A stretch of DNA of 64,000 nucleotides from positions 65,076 to 129,075 of the forward strand of contig JAKSMI010000003.1 in the NCBI GenBank assembly GCA_024400635.1. Reading direction: 5' to 3'. Under the pieces are notes generated by a model. The model did no database searches. It was not told the DNA's origin and was given only the letters and a program-made list of their open reading frames with translations. The position numbers and the translations under genes were made by a program. Source of the DNA: Bacteroidales bacterium. Lineage in GTDB: Bacteria > Bacteroidota > Bacteroidia > Bacteroidales > WCHB1-69. Below, in pieces: positions 18,433 through 26,829 of this stretch (positions within the stretch are counted from its first letter, which is position 1; the number at the start of each line of letters is the position of its first letter).

Positions 18433-21400
18433 TTAATCGCGGACGCAACGAACCGACCTGCCGTAGTACATGTAGTTGCCGCTGTAGCGGTAAACTCCAG
18501 CCGTACCTGAGGACAGATTACGACCCCACGCGCTGCCAACATTGTTCTGCGTAGCCGACCAGAAGTACGCTCCGGAGCCGGAATTGTAGGAGCCATTATA
18601 GTCGTAGCCGCCTGCAGGCAACGCACTGAAACCTGTGGCGTTGTTAGTGCTTTGCGAATTTCCCACAGCACATGTTCCGGTACTACTGGTCCAATTACTG
18701 GTACTTGCCAAGGCCTTGGCGATATTTTCCGGGTTGTTCGAACAATAATACTGGCTTTGGCTGCTCACATAGTCGGTAAGCTGGCTCCACTCCGCATCAC
18801 TCGGAACATGCCAACCATCGGGACAAATCCCCTGTACTCCGCTGGGATTGGCACCACTTGAGGAAGAATTACGCATGACCGCCTTCCAGTTGTACAAATA
18901 GCCATATACAGACACAGTGCTACTGTTGTTGGCAGGATAGTAGCGATAAGCTGTTGTGGTGCTGGTACTGCTGCCCAAAGCGATGCTCGTGCCATTGGCA
19001 TAGTGCGTGGTGCGCAGGTTCTCTTTCATCCAGCACTGACTGCCAATTTGGACCGTATTATAGGTATTGCCGTCGTAATCACTAACAGTTGGTGCGCCAT
19101 TACAAGGTTGTCCATTTTGCAAAGTAGTAAATGACACCTCGTTTCCATAAGCGGTTCCCGCACCATTCGTGGCATACGCCCTTACATAATAGGTCGTGTT
19201 AGGGCTTAGTCCTGTGAGATTGCTGGTAAAACTCCCTGTTCCTGTACCATTGCTTGTGTGACTGTCACTAATCGTTGGATTATGCGAGGTGCTCCAGCAA
19301 ACACCACGGGCAGTCACTGAGGAGCCCCCGTCGGAGGTAACGTTACCACCGCAGGATGCTGTGGTGGTAGTAATGTTGGCAACATTATTGGTTATCACAG
19401 TTGGTTGGGTGTAAACCGTCACGGTAACACTACTCGTACCAGTGCAGCCGTATGTGTTGGTACCCGTCACCGTATAGGCAGTTGTGGACGTTGGATGAAC
19501 AGTGACACTGGCACTTGTGCCAATGGTGCTGCTGTCTGCCGCCCAAACATAACTGCTGGCACCAGATGCTGTCAGCGTTGTGCTGTTACCGTATGGAATC
19601 GTAGTGATACCTGTAATGCTTACGGTCACACTATTGCAATTGGTCGTGAAAGTTCTCTCTTCCCCATAAGCTGTTCCTACGCTATTCGTGGCATACGCCC
19701 TCAAATAATAGGTCGTGTTAAGGCTTAATCCTGTGAGATTGCTGGTAAAACTCCCCGTGCCTGTACCATTGCTTGTGTGACTGTTGCTAATCGTTGGATT
19801 ATGCGAGGTGCTCCAGCAAACACCTCTGGCTGTCACTGAGGAACCCCCGTCGGAGGTAACGTTGCCACCGCAGGATGCAGTGGAGGTAGTAATGTTGGCA
19901 ACATTATTAGTTATCACAGTTGGTTGGGTGTAAACCGTCACAGTAACACTACTCGTACCAGTGCAGCCGTATGTGTTGGTACCCGTCACCGTATAGGCAG
20001 TTGTGGACGTTGGATGAACAGTGACACTGGCACTTGTGCCAATGGTGCTGCTGTCTGCCGCCCAAACATAACTGCTGGCACCAGATGCTGTCAGCGTTGT
20101 GCTGTTACCGTATGGAATCGTAGTGATACCTGTAATGCTTACGGTCACACTATTGCAATTGGTCGTGAAAGTTCTCTCTTCCCCATAAGCTGTTCCTACG
20201 CTATTCGTGGCATACGCCCTCAAATAATAGGTCGTGTTAAGGCTTAATCCTGTGAGATTGCTGGTAAAACTCCCCGTGCCTGTACCATTGCTTGTGTGAC
20301 TGTTGCTAATCGTTGGATTATGCGAGGTGCTCCAGCAAACACCACGGGCAGTCACTGAGGAGCCCCCGTCGGAGGTAACGTTACCACCGCAGGATGCTGT
20401 GGTGGTAGTAATGTTGGCAACATTATTGGTTATCACAGTTGGTTGGGTGTAAACCGTCACGGTAACACTACTCGTACCAGTACAGCCGTATGTGTTTGTG
20501 CCCGTCACTGTATAGGCGGTTGTGGAAGTTGGATCAACAGTGACACTGGCACTTGTGCCGATGGTGGTGCTGCCATCATCCCAAATATAATTGCTGGCAC
20601 CGGATGCTGTCAGTGTTGTGCTATTACCATATGAAATCGTAGTAGAACCTGTGATATATATGGTCACACTATTGCAAGTGGTCGTAAAAGTCCTCTCTTC
20701 CCCATAAGCTGTCCCAACACTATTCGTGGCATACGCCCTCACATAATAGGTTGTGTTAGGAATTAATCCTGTGAGATTACTGGCAAAATTCCCTATACCT
20801 GTACCATTGCTTGTGTGGCTGTTGCTAATCGTTGGATTATGCGAGGTACTCCAGCACACTCCGCGGGCAGTCACTGATGAGCCCCCGTCGGAGGTAACGT
20901 TGCCACCGCAGAATGCAGTGGAGGTAGTAATGTTGGCAACATTATTGGTGGTAACAACGGGCAAAACAATAGCAGTGTTCTCAGTAATGGTATTGTTCGT
21001 CAGAATGCCGTCGGTGCCAGCCACCCCGGGACCATTGTTTGCGGAATTGTACGCCACCACACAGTTCAGCAGAAAACCATTGTTCTGCACGTATGCCCCA
21101 CCACCCTTACCATTGAGTCCATCAGCATTGTTTAGGGCCGAGTTGTGTATAATGGCACAATGCTGCACTGTACCGCCATTAATCAGCACCCCACCGCCAT
21201 TGCCATTCACCGCCCCATGGGTAATCACACAGCCCTCCAGTTTTCCACCAGCATTCACCGTGGCCACACGCGAGGCGTTATTGCCATCCAATATCGTACA
21301 TAAAGTCGCTTGAGTCCAATTGGTGTTAATGCCGGGATAATGCCGCTGCGTGGTGTCGGTACCTGAAGAAATTGAGGCATATCCACCTGTCACCGTTACC

Positions 21401-21645
21401 CCATAAGGAATCGACACATTGGCACAGGTATAATTGCCTACCCTCATGTAAATGTGTGTGGTTCCGCTTGCCGACTCCAACGCACCGGCCAAAGTCTGCT
21501 TGGCATTGCTCCACGAGGTGCCACTGTTGCTGTCGTTGCCTGACGGTGACACGAAAATGGCCGTCTGTCCGAACAACCCAACAGTAAAAAAACAAAGAAG
21601 CACTATCAAAGGCAATTGTAAAAAACAGGCATATAGTTTTCGCAT
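18433..21645 (-). CDS. Secreted beta-helix / Fn3-like repeat / FISUMP-domain protein 1
   Basis: A 1070-aa surface protein. It has a signal peptide (about 1-27, ending in FGQ) and a right-handed beta-helix region that starts with FVSPSGNDSNSGTSWSNA. Next come four Fn3-like modules (VANITTSTASCGGNVTSDGG, then TTYYVRAYATNSVGTAYGEE) alternating with three Ig-like modules (GNSTTLTASGASSYVW, ending YGCTGTSSVTVTV). The C-terminal ~200 residues form the Fibrobacter succinogenes major paralogous (FISUMP) domain: DYDGNTYNTVQIGSQCWMKE, YGYLYNWKAVM, GICPDGWHVPSDAEW, AYFWSAT and YGRSVRCVRD. That domain is related to the formylglycine-generating/C-type-lectin fold. No T9SS sorting tail follows it. It is the paralogue of the next gene upstream and shares near-identical DNA with it. 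Confidence 0.85.
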   Translation of the reverse strand: MRKLYACFLQLPLIVLLCFFTVGLFGQTAIFVSPSGNDSNSGTSWSNAKQTLAGALESASGTTHIYMRVGNYTCANVSIPYGVTVTGGYASISSGTDTTQRHYPGINTNWTQATLCTILDGNNASRVATVNAGGKLEGCVITHGAVNGNGGGVLINGGTVQHCAIIHNSALNNADGLNGKGGGAYVQNNGFLLNCVVAYNSANNGPGVAGTDGILTNNTITENTAIVLPVVTTNNVANITTSTAFCGGNVTSDGGSSVTARGVCWSTSHNPTISNSHTSNGTGIGNFASNLTGLIPNTTYYVRAYATNSVGTAYGEERTFTTTCNSVTIYITGSTTISYGNSTTLTASGASNYIWDDGSTTIGTSASVTVDPTSTTAYTVTGTNTYGCTGTSSVTVTVYTQPTVITNNVANITTTTASCGGNVTSDGGSSVTARGVCWSTSHNPTISNSHTSNGTGTGSFTSNLTGLSLNTTYYLRAYATNSVGTAYGEERTFTTNCNSVTVSITGITTIPYGNSTTLTASGASSYVWAADSSTIGTSASVTVHPTSTTAYTVTGTNTYGCTGTSSVTVTVYTQPTVITNNVANITTSTASCGGNVTSDGGSSVTARGVCWSTSHNPTISNSHTSNGTGTGSFTSNLTGLSLNTTYYLRAYATNSVGTAYGEERTFTTNCNSVTVSITGITTIPYGNSTTLTASGASSYVWAADSSTIGTSASVTVHPTSTTAYTVTGTNTYGCTGTSSVTVTVYTQPTVITNNVANITTTTASCGGNVTSDGGSSVTARGVCWSTSHNPTISDSHTSNGTGTGSFTSNLTGLSPNTTYYVRAYATNGAGTAYGNEVSFTTLQNGQPCNGAPTVSDYDGNTYNTVQIGSQCWMKENLRTTHYANGTSIALGSSTSTTTAYRYYPANNSSTVSVYGYLYNWKAVMRNSSSSGANPSGVQGICPDGWHVPSDAEWSQLTDYVSSQSQYYCSNNPENIAKALASTSNWTSSTGTCAVGNSQSTNNATGFSALPAGGYDYNGSYNSGSGAYFWSATQNNVGSAWGRNLSSGTAGVYRYSGNYMYYGRSVRCVRD
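19130..20965 (-). repeat. 519-bp tandem modules in FISUMP gene 1
   Basis: Equivalent points recur at 19405, 19924 and 20443, a spacing of exactly 519 bp (173 codons: one Fn3-like plus one Ig-like module). The units at 19405 and 19924 are almost identical. The unit at 20443 carries a distinct Ig-like variant (YITGSTTISYGN, NYIWDDGSTT, VTVDPTS) which also occurs in the neighbouring paralogue. A fourth Fn3-like module has no Ig partner. Confidence 0.9.
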
Positions 21646-21726
21646 AGTATTCTGAATTTAGTTATTTTATCATTTGTACATTTACCCTTCATGGCAATAA
21701 CAAAGCCTCTCCTCCGACAAATTCTC
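21646..21726 (-). promoter_or_regulatory. Conserved leader upstream of FISUMP gene 1
   Basis: The ~80 bp before this start closely match the ~80 bp before the other FISUMP gene (25037-25116). Shared on the minus strand are CTTTGTTATTGCC, TGAAG, AAATAAC and ATTCAGAA just before ACTATG. Similarity fades further upstream. No perfect TAnnTTTGC box is present here. The block is either a common promoter/leader or simply the edge of the duplicated unit. Confidence 0.5.
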
Positions 21727-21805
21727 AACGGGGTTTTCCCATTCTGTATTTTTCATAAATCCCGCTCCTAGAAGTTTCATTATCAACGTTCTGTTCTTTA
21801 CATCA

Positions 21806-24800
21806 TTAATCACGGAGACAACGGACAGAATAACCCCGCATCTTGTTGCCATAGTTAGTGAGAACTGTAGGAGCAGTATTACGCAAATAACGAATTAACG
21901 CAGTCGAAGTGTTCTCGGTAGCACTCCAGAAATACGCATAATAGCTGAAATTTGCCTGGTAATCACCCGCTGGCATTGCACCAAAGCCCGTAGCATTATT
22001 GTTCGTCATATTACCAACAAAACAGGTACTTGATTGGCTACGCCAACCTGTTGTTGAGGCTAATGCTTTAGCTATATAATTTGTGTTTCCTCCACATGTA
22101 TATGCAGGAACGCTGCTAACATAATCAGTCAACTGTGTCCACTCTGCATCACTCGGAACATGCCAGTTTGTCGGACAAATTCCCTGTACTCCACTAGGAT
22201 TTGTCTCGGAGGAATTGGCACCATACATAACAGCGTACCAGTTATATAAATAACCATATGCACTTACATTGGAGCTACTATTATTGGGATAATAACGATA
22301 TGGTGTTGTGTCGCTTGTATTAGAGCCCAACTCTATACTAACTCCATTCGAATAATGCGTGGTTCGCAGATTTTGTTTCATCCAACATTGATTGCCAATT
22401 AGAGCCGTGTTATATGTATTGCCATCATAGTCAACTACAATAGAAGCACCCGGACAAGGTTGTCCATCTTGTAATGCAGAAAAAGACACCTCATTCCCAT
22501 AAGCAGTACCTATGCTATTCGTAGCATACGCCCTTACATAATATGTCGTGTTAGGATTTAACCCTGTGAGATTACTGGTAAAACTTCCCGTGCCTGTACC
22601 ATTGCTTGTGTAACTGTTGCTAATCGTTGGATTATGCGAGGTACTCCAGCACACTCCACGGGCAGTCACTGAGGAGCCCCCATCGGAGGTAACGTTACCA
22701 CCGCAGGATGCTGTGGTGGTAGTAATGTCAGTAACATTATTTGTAATCACAGTTGGTCTGGTGTATGTAATCGTCACAGTAACACTATTCGTACCAGTAC
22801 AGCCGTATGTGTTTGTGCCCGTCACTGTATAGGCGGTTGTGGAAGTTGGATCAACAGTGACACTGGCACTTGTGCCGATGGTGGTGCTGCCATCATCCCA
22901 AATATAATTGCTGGCACCGGATGCTGTCAGTGTTGTGCTATTACCATATGAAATCGTAGTAGAACCTGTGATATATATGGTCACACTATTGCAAGTGGTC
23001 GTAAAAGTCCTCTCTTCCCCATAAGCTGTCCCAACACTATTCGTGGCATACGCCCTCACATAATAGGTTGTGTTAGGAATTAATCCTGTGAGATTACTGG
23101 CAAAATTCCCTATACCTGTACCATTGCTTGTGTGACTGTTGCTAATCGTTGGATTATGCGAGGTGCTCCAGCAAACACCTCTGGCTGTCACTGAGGAACC
23201 CCCGTCGGAGGTAACGTTGCCACCGCAGGATGCAGTGGAGGTAGTAATGTTGGCAACATTATTAGTTATCACAGTTGGTTGGGTGTAAACCGTCACAGTA
23301 ACACTACTCGTACCAGTGCAGCCGTATGTGTTGGTACCCGTCACCGTATAGGCAGTTGTGGACGTTGGATGAACAGTGACACTGGCACTTGTGCCAATGG
23401 TGCTGCTGTCTGCCGCCCAAACATAACTGCTGGCACCAGATGCTGTCAGCGTTGTGCTGTTACCGTATGGAATCGTGGTGGAACCTGTAATGTTTACGGT
23501 CACACTATTGCAATTGGTCGTGAAAGCTCTCTCTTCCCCATAAGCTGTTCCCGCACCATTCGTGGCATACGCCCTCACATAATAGGTCGTATTAGGGCTT
23601 AATCCTATGAGATTGCTGGTAAAATTTCCTGTGCCTGTACCATTACTTGTGTGGCTGTTGCTGATTGTTGGATTATGCGAGATGCTCCAGCACACACCTC
23701 GGGCAGTCACTGAGGAGCCCCCGTCGGAGGTAACGTTACCACCGCAGGATGCTGTGGTGGTAGTAATGTTGGCAACATTATTGGTTATCACAGTTGGTTG
23801 GGTGTAAACCGTCACGGTAACACTACTCGTACCAGTGCAGCCGTATGTGTTGGTACCCGTCACCGTATAGGCAGTTGTGGACGTTGGATGAACAGTGACA
23901 CTGGCACTTGTGCCAATGGTGCTGCTGTCTGCCGCCCAAACATAACTGCTGGCACCAGATGCTGTCAGCGTTGTGCTGTTACCGTATGGAATCGTGGTGG
24001 AACCTGTAATGTTTACGGTCACACTATTGCAATTGGTCGTGAAAGCTCTCTCTTCCCCATAAGCTGTTCCCGCACCATTCGTGGCATACGCCCTCACATA
24101 ATAGGTCGTATTAGGGCTTAATCCTATGAGATTGCTGGTAAAATTTCCTGTGCCTGTACCATTACTTGTGTGGCTGTTGCTGATTGTTGGATTATGCGAG
24201 ATGCTCCAGCACACACCTCGGGCAGTCACTGAGGAGCCCCCGTCGGAGGTAACGTTACCACCGCAGGATGCTGTGGTGGTAGTAATGTTGGCGACATCAT
24301 TGGTGGTAACAACGGGCAAAACAATAGCAGAATTTTCAGTAATAGTATTATTTATCAGTGTGCCATGGATGCCTGCCACCCCAGGGCCATTGTTTGCGGA
24401 ATTATACGCTACAACACAATTCAACAAAAAACCATTATTTTGCACGTATGCCCCACCACCCTTACCATTGAGCTCAATATTATCAAGAGCCGAGTTATGG
24501 ATAATGACACAATGCTGCACTGTACCGCCATTAATCAGCACCCCACCGCCATTACCGCTCACCGACCCATGGGTAATCACGCAACCTTCCAGCTTTCCAC
24601 CGGCATTCACCGTGGCCACACGCGAGGCGTTATTGCCATCCAATATCGTACACAAAGTCGCTTGAGTCCAGTTAGCATTGGAGCCGGGATAACGCCGATG
24701 CGTGGTGTCGGTACCTGACACATCCACCAGCAGTACCATTCCCATCACAATTACGGTATCGTAACTAGCATAGCCTCCTTTCACCGTCACCCCATCAGGA

Positions 24801-25036
24801 ATCAACACATTGGCACAGGTATAATTGCCAACCATCATGTAAATGTTTGCAGTTCCGCTTGCCGCCTCCAACGCACCTGCCAAAGTCTTCTTGGCATCAC
24901 CCCACGAGGTTCCACTGTTGCTGTCGTTGCCCGACGGTGACACGAAAATGGCCGTCTGTCCGGACAAACAAGCAGTAAAAAAGGAAAAAAACGCTACCAG
25001 AATCAAATTAAAAAAACAACTATTTGATTTTTGCAT
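21806..25036 (-). CDS. Secreted beta-helix / Fn3-like repeat / FISUMP-domain protein 2
   Basis: A 1076-aa paralogue of the protein at 18433-21645, with the same order: signal peptide (ends LSGQ), beta-helix beginning FVSPSGNDSNSGTSWGDA, four Fn3-like and three Ig-like modules, and a C-terminal FISUMP domain (DYDGNTYNTALIGNQCWMKQ, GICPTNWHVPSDAEW, AYFWSATENTS, RGYSVRCLRD). An extra ~18-residue loop is present in the helix region. The repeats are nearly identical at the DNA level to those in gene 1, whereas the FISUMP domains have diverged, mostly around the FWSAT to RCxRD segment. Probably a secreted ligand-binding or adhesin protein; no sorting tail or lipobox was seen. Confidence 0.85.
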   Translation of the reverse strand: MQKSNSCFFNLILVAFFSFFTACLSGQTAIFVSPSGNDSNSGTSWGDAKKTLAGALEAASGTANIYMMVGNYTCANVLIPDGVTVKGGYASYDTVIVMGMVLLVDVSGTDTTHRRYPGSNANWTQATLCTILDGNNASRVATVNAGGKLEGCVITHGSVSGNGGGVLINGGTVQHCVIIHNSALDNIELNGKGGGAYVQNNGFLLNCVVAYNSANNGPGVAGIHGTLINNTITENSAIVLPVVTTNDVANITTTTASCGGNVTSDGGSSVTARGVCWSISHNPTISNSHTSNGTGTGNFTSNLIGLSPNTTYYVRAYATNGAGTAYGEERAFTTNCNSVTVNITGSTTIPYGNSTTLTASGASSYVWAADSSTIGTSASVTVHPTSTTAYTVTGTNTYGCTGTSSVTVTVYTQPTVITNNVANITTTTASCGGNVTSDGGSSVTARGVCWSISHNPTISNSHTSNGTGTGNFTSNLIGLSPNTTYYVRAYATNGAGTAYGEERAFTTNCNSVTVNITGSTTIPYGNSTTLTASGASSYVWAADSSTIGTSASVTVHPTSTTAYTVTGTNTYGCTGTSSVTVTVYTQPTVITNNVANITTSTASCGGNVTSDGGSSVTARGVCWSTSHNPTISNSHTSNGTGIGNFASNLTGLIPNTTYYVRAYATNSVGTAYGEERTFTTTCNSVTIYITGSTTISYGNSTTLTASGASNYIWDDGSTTIGTSASVTVDPTSTTAYTVTGTNTYGCTGTNSVTVTITYTRPTVITNNVTDITTTTASCGGNVTSDGGSSVTARGVCWSTSHNPTISNSYTSNGTGTGSFTSNLTGLNPNTTYYVRAYATNSIGTAYGNEVSFSALQDGQPCPGASIVVDYDGNTYNTALIGNQCWMKQNLRTTHYSNGVSIELGSNTSDTTPYRYYPNNSSSNVSAYGYLYNWYAVMYGANSSETNPSGVQGICPTNWHVPSDAEWTQLTDYVSSVPAYTCGGNTNYIAKALASTTGWRSQSSTCFVGNMTNNNATGFGAMPAGDYQANFSYYAYFWSATENTSTALIRYLRNTAPTVLTNYGNKMRGYSVRCLRD
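22490..24310 (-). repeat. 519-bp tandem modules in FISUMP gene 2
   Basis: Equivalent points at about 22760, 23279 and 23798 repeat every 519 bp. The units at 23279 and 23798 are almost identical. The unit at 22760 carries the YITGSTTISYGN/NYIWDDGSTT variant, which in gene 1 is the most N-terminal unit but here is the most C-terminal. The pattern suggests exchange between the two genes. Confidence 0.9.
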
Positions 25037-25116
25037 AGTTTTCTGAATATGGTTATTTAATCGTTTATACAGTTACTCTTCAAGGCAATAACAAAGTATC
25101 CCCTTCCGCAGATTCC
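25037..25116 (-). promoter_or_regulatory. Conserved leader upstream of FISUMP gene 2
   Basis: This is the counterpart of 21646-21726. On the minus strand it contains TACTTTGTTATTGCC, one base short of the usual TAnnTTTG spacing, followed by TGAAG and the ATTCAGAAAACTATG start region. In both copies this leader also ends a short open frame with ...LCYC-x-E-(E/G)-stop, which may be chance or a leader peptide. Confidence 0.45.
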
Positions 25117-25149
25117 CGATACGGACTTTTACATTAATATCTCCGAAAA

Positions 25150-25509
25150 AAACATAAAAAAAAGCGCAGGAATCCGAGTTTCATCGCTCACCCCGCTCTT
25201 TTAGACTCTCGCATCGCCTTCCAACCGAGGATAAGCAATGCCGAAGCCCACGCTGTTGCATATTTAACGGGAATGGGGGTTCCCGTTTTGTGGGGTCACG
25301 GTACACCTCGACCCTCTACACATTAACGCAAAATACGCGTCATGCCTTGAATATACAAACCCATGGGCATTGGTCATTGCCTTACCGTGCGGTTGGAGAA
25401 TTGAATTTGCGAGATTCAAAAGAGCCGCAGATAAGACGTTGACTCAACGCCTTTTTGTTATGTTTGTTGCCTGCCTTCCTCCCATCAGGAATCCAGGACA
25501 AACAACAAG
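25150..25509 (-). ncRNA. Candidate structured RNA or decayed gene upstream of FISUMP gene 2
   Basis: A non-coding stretch of about 360 nt with a perfect -7 box at its upstream end (25510-25518) and a run of eight T on the minus strand at its downstream end (near 25157). In between are several clear hairpins: AACGGGAA/TTCCCGTT (25266-25287, 6-nt loop), GGGTC/GACCC (25293-25314), an imperfect GGCATTGGTCATTGCC palindrome (25366-25381) and CGTTG/CAACG near 25440. It matches none of tmRNA, RNase P RNA or SRP RNA by their usual motifs. A competing reading is a decayed C-terminus of a formylglycine-generating-enzyme-like protein (conceptual pieces SRHDAYFAL, TPQNGNPHSR, stop, NSVGFGIAYP), broken by stops. 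I cannot decide between them. Confidence 0.35.
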
Positions 25510-25518
25510 GCAAAGATA
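25510..25518 (-). promoter_or_regulatory. Bacteroidota -7 box before the candidate RNA
   Basis: The minus strand reads TATCTTTGC, a perfect TAnnTTTGC, within an AT-rich region. Transcription would run into the hairpin-rich stretch and on to FISUMP gene 2, about 470 nt downstream. Confidence 0.6.
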
Positions 25519-25696
25519 ATAAAAAAATTATAACATTGTACTTTATGCCAAGAAATAATTTTCATGCGCACGCCACAGCTTGACGGACATAAGTGTGCTA
25601 AAAAAGGAGTGCCACACCAGCCCTCCCTTGGTTTTCAGTCATGAGTTTTAGCAATGGCAAAGAATTATTCTTTTGAACACATCTTAGTAATGCAAT

Positions 25697-26649
25697 CAAT
25701 AGCGTCCTAAATATTTTTTTTTGAAAGATAAGGGCAAAGGTCGGGATTTTTTTCCGACCTTTGCGGTGAGAAAAAAAAACTTATCTTTATGACCGCAAAT
25801 ATAACACTTTTTGAGCAAGCAATAGCGACTCTCCCGAAAAAAACAATCAAGAGCATCATAAACAAGTGCAACTCCGACATGCTGCTGCCGCATTACGTCC
25901 TTATCACGGACGGGAAGAGGGGGGACAACACGGCTGCCAAGCAGATGCCCGTGGAAAGGGGGTCTGTGGTGGTGTCCGACCGCTATTACTGCGATTTCGA
26001 GCTTCTGAACCTTTGGGACAGCAACGGGGTGTTTTTCGTGGTGCGGCACAAGAGCAATCTCTCGTTCAGGAAGGTGATGGAGAACAACTTGCCACCGGTC
26101 AGGCATCAGAATGTGCTCATAGACGAGATTGTCGAGCTTACCGGCACTCAAACAAGCGGGAAATACCCCAAACAGTTGCGTCGCGTGGTCGTTTACAACG
26201 AGGAGAAGGGGTTCACCGTCGAGTTGCTCACCAACAACTTCACATGGGCGGCCAGTACCATAGGCGAACTCTACAAGTCAAGGTGGCAGATAGAGATATT
26301 CTTCAGGCACGTGAAGCAGCTGCTGCACATCAAAAGCTTTGTCGGCACGTCGCAGAACGCGGTGGAGATACAGCTTTGGACGGCCCTGATCACCATACTG
26401 ATGCTCAAATATCTCCAGTTCAGGGCATCATACGACTGGAATCTGTCCAACCTCGTCGCATCGCTGCGGCTGAACACCTTCACCAAAATGGATCTCTGGA
26501 AATGGCTAAACGAGCCGTTCACTCCGCCACCCGACACGCTTGGCAACCCGAATGAGGGGGTTCAACTTTCAATTTTCTGATTTCTCTCCCACAAATGCCC
26601 TATTTATCGGAGAATAATATTTTTTGGAAATTTATTTAGGGCAGTATTG
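25697..26649 (+). mobile_element. Internally deleted IS4-family element
   Basis: A 953-bp element with imperfect terminal inverted repeats: CAATAGCGTCCTAAATA at the left and, on the opposite strand of the right end, CAATACTGCCCTAAATA. It holds one transposase frame on the plus strand, which has lost an internal segment. The 5' leader has nested inverted repeats, AAAGATAAG/CTTATCTTT enclosing GCAAAGGTCGG/CCGACCTTTGC (25724-25788), directly before the ATG; these could limit translation of transposase. No obvious target-site duplication flanks the element. A second, truncated copy lies at 9001-9237 in the same orientation. Confidence 0.88.
25789..26580 (+). pseudogene. IS4-family transposase with internal deletion
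   Basis: A 263-aa frame. The first ~30 residues (NITLFEQAIATLPKK) match the start of the DUF4372-type N-terminal domain of Bacteroidota IS4 transposases. They are joined directly to LPHYVLITDGK, which belongs to the middle of the DDE domain. By my recollection of full-length relatives (about 380-400 aa), some 115-130 residues are missing, including most of the DNA-binding domain and the first catalytic Asp. The second Asp (VVSDRYYCDF) and the Y-x2-R-x3-E-x6-K region (YKSRWQIEIFFRHVK) remain. The protein should be catalytically dead, although the frame is open and undamaged after the deletion. Confidence 0.85.
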
Positions 26650-26805
26650 ATCTACATGATCCTCCTGTTTCTTTTCAACAATTACCTGCTTCTCAATCTC
26701 GTTTCGAAAAAAAGGCGAAGGCAACATCAACCCAATAAAAAAAGCAATGAACAACAATCCATAGCGAATGAGTCCATCTTTATGTTCCAACATCCATTCT
26801 TTCAT
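26632..26805 (-). CDS. Small single-span membrane protein ending inside the IS terminus
   Basis: A 57-aa protein. A charged start (MKEWMLEHKDG) is followed by one hydrophobic span (LIRYGLLFIAFFIGLMLP) and a charged tail (EIEKQVIVEKKQEDHVD). The last five codons (QYCPK) and the stop lie within the right terminal repeat of the IS element (ends at 26649), so the original C-terminus was probably longer and the IS end now supplies the stop. The start is 24 nt after the stop of the lipoprotein gene at 26830, which fits the last gene of the operon. Function unknown; found by reading the minus strand. Confidence 0.55.
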   Translation of the reverse strand: MKEWMLEHKDGLIRYGLLFIAFFIGLMLPSPFFRNEIEKQVIVEKKQEDHVDQYCPK

Positions 26806-26829
26806 TGAACAAAGCCCTCTTAACTTGCT

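Noticed and set aside
18433..25036. Diversity-generating retroelement with FISUMP tails as variable regions
   Set aside because: The C-terminal fold is suggestive and the tails differ, but no reverse transcriptase, no template repeat matching the tails and no adenine-specific pattern were seen in the window.
25150..25509. tmRNA, RNase P RNA or 4.5S RNA
   Set aside because: The tmRNA ends and ALAA tag frame, the RNase P P4 core (GAGGAAAGTCC) and the SRP tetraloop region are all absent.
25866..26555. Alternative 229-codon frame in the IS element
   Set aside because: It is a shifted frame of the transposase gene; the protein has no recognisable motif, while the annotated frame shows IS4 transposase motifs.
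25687..26660. Target-site duplication of the IS element
   Set aside because: The flanks TAATGCAAT and ATCTACATG share no direct repeat of useful length, so insertion age and original target cannot be inferred.
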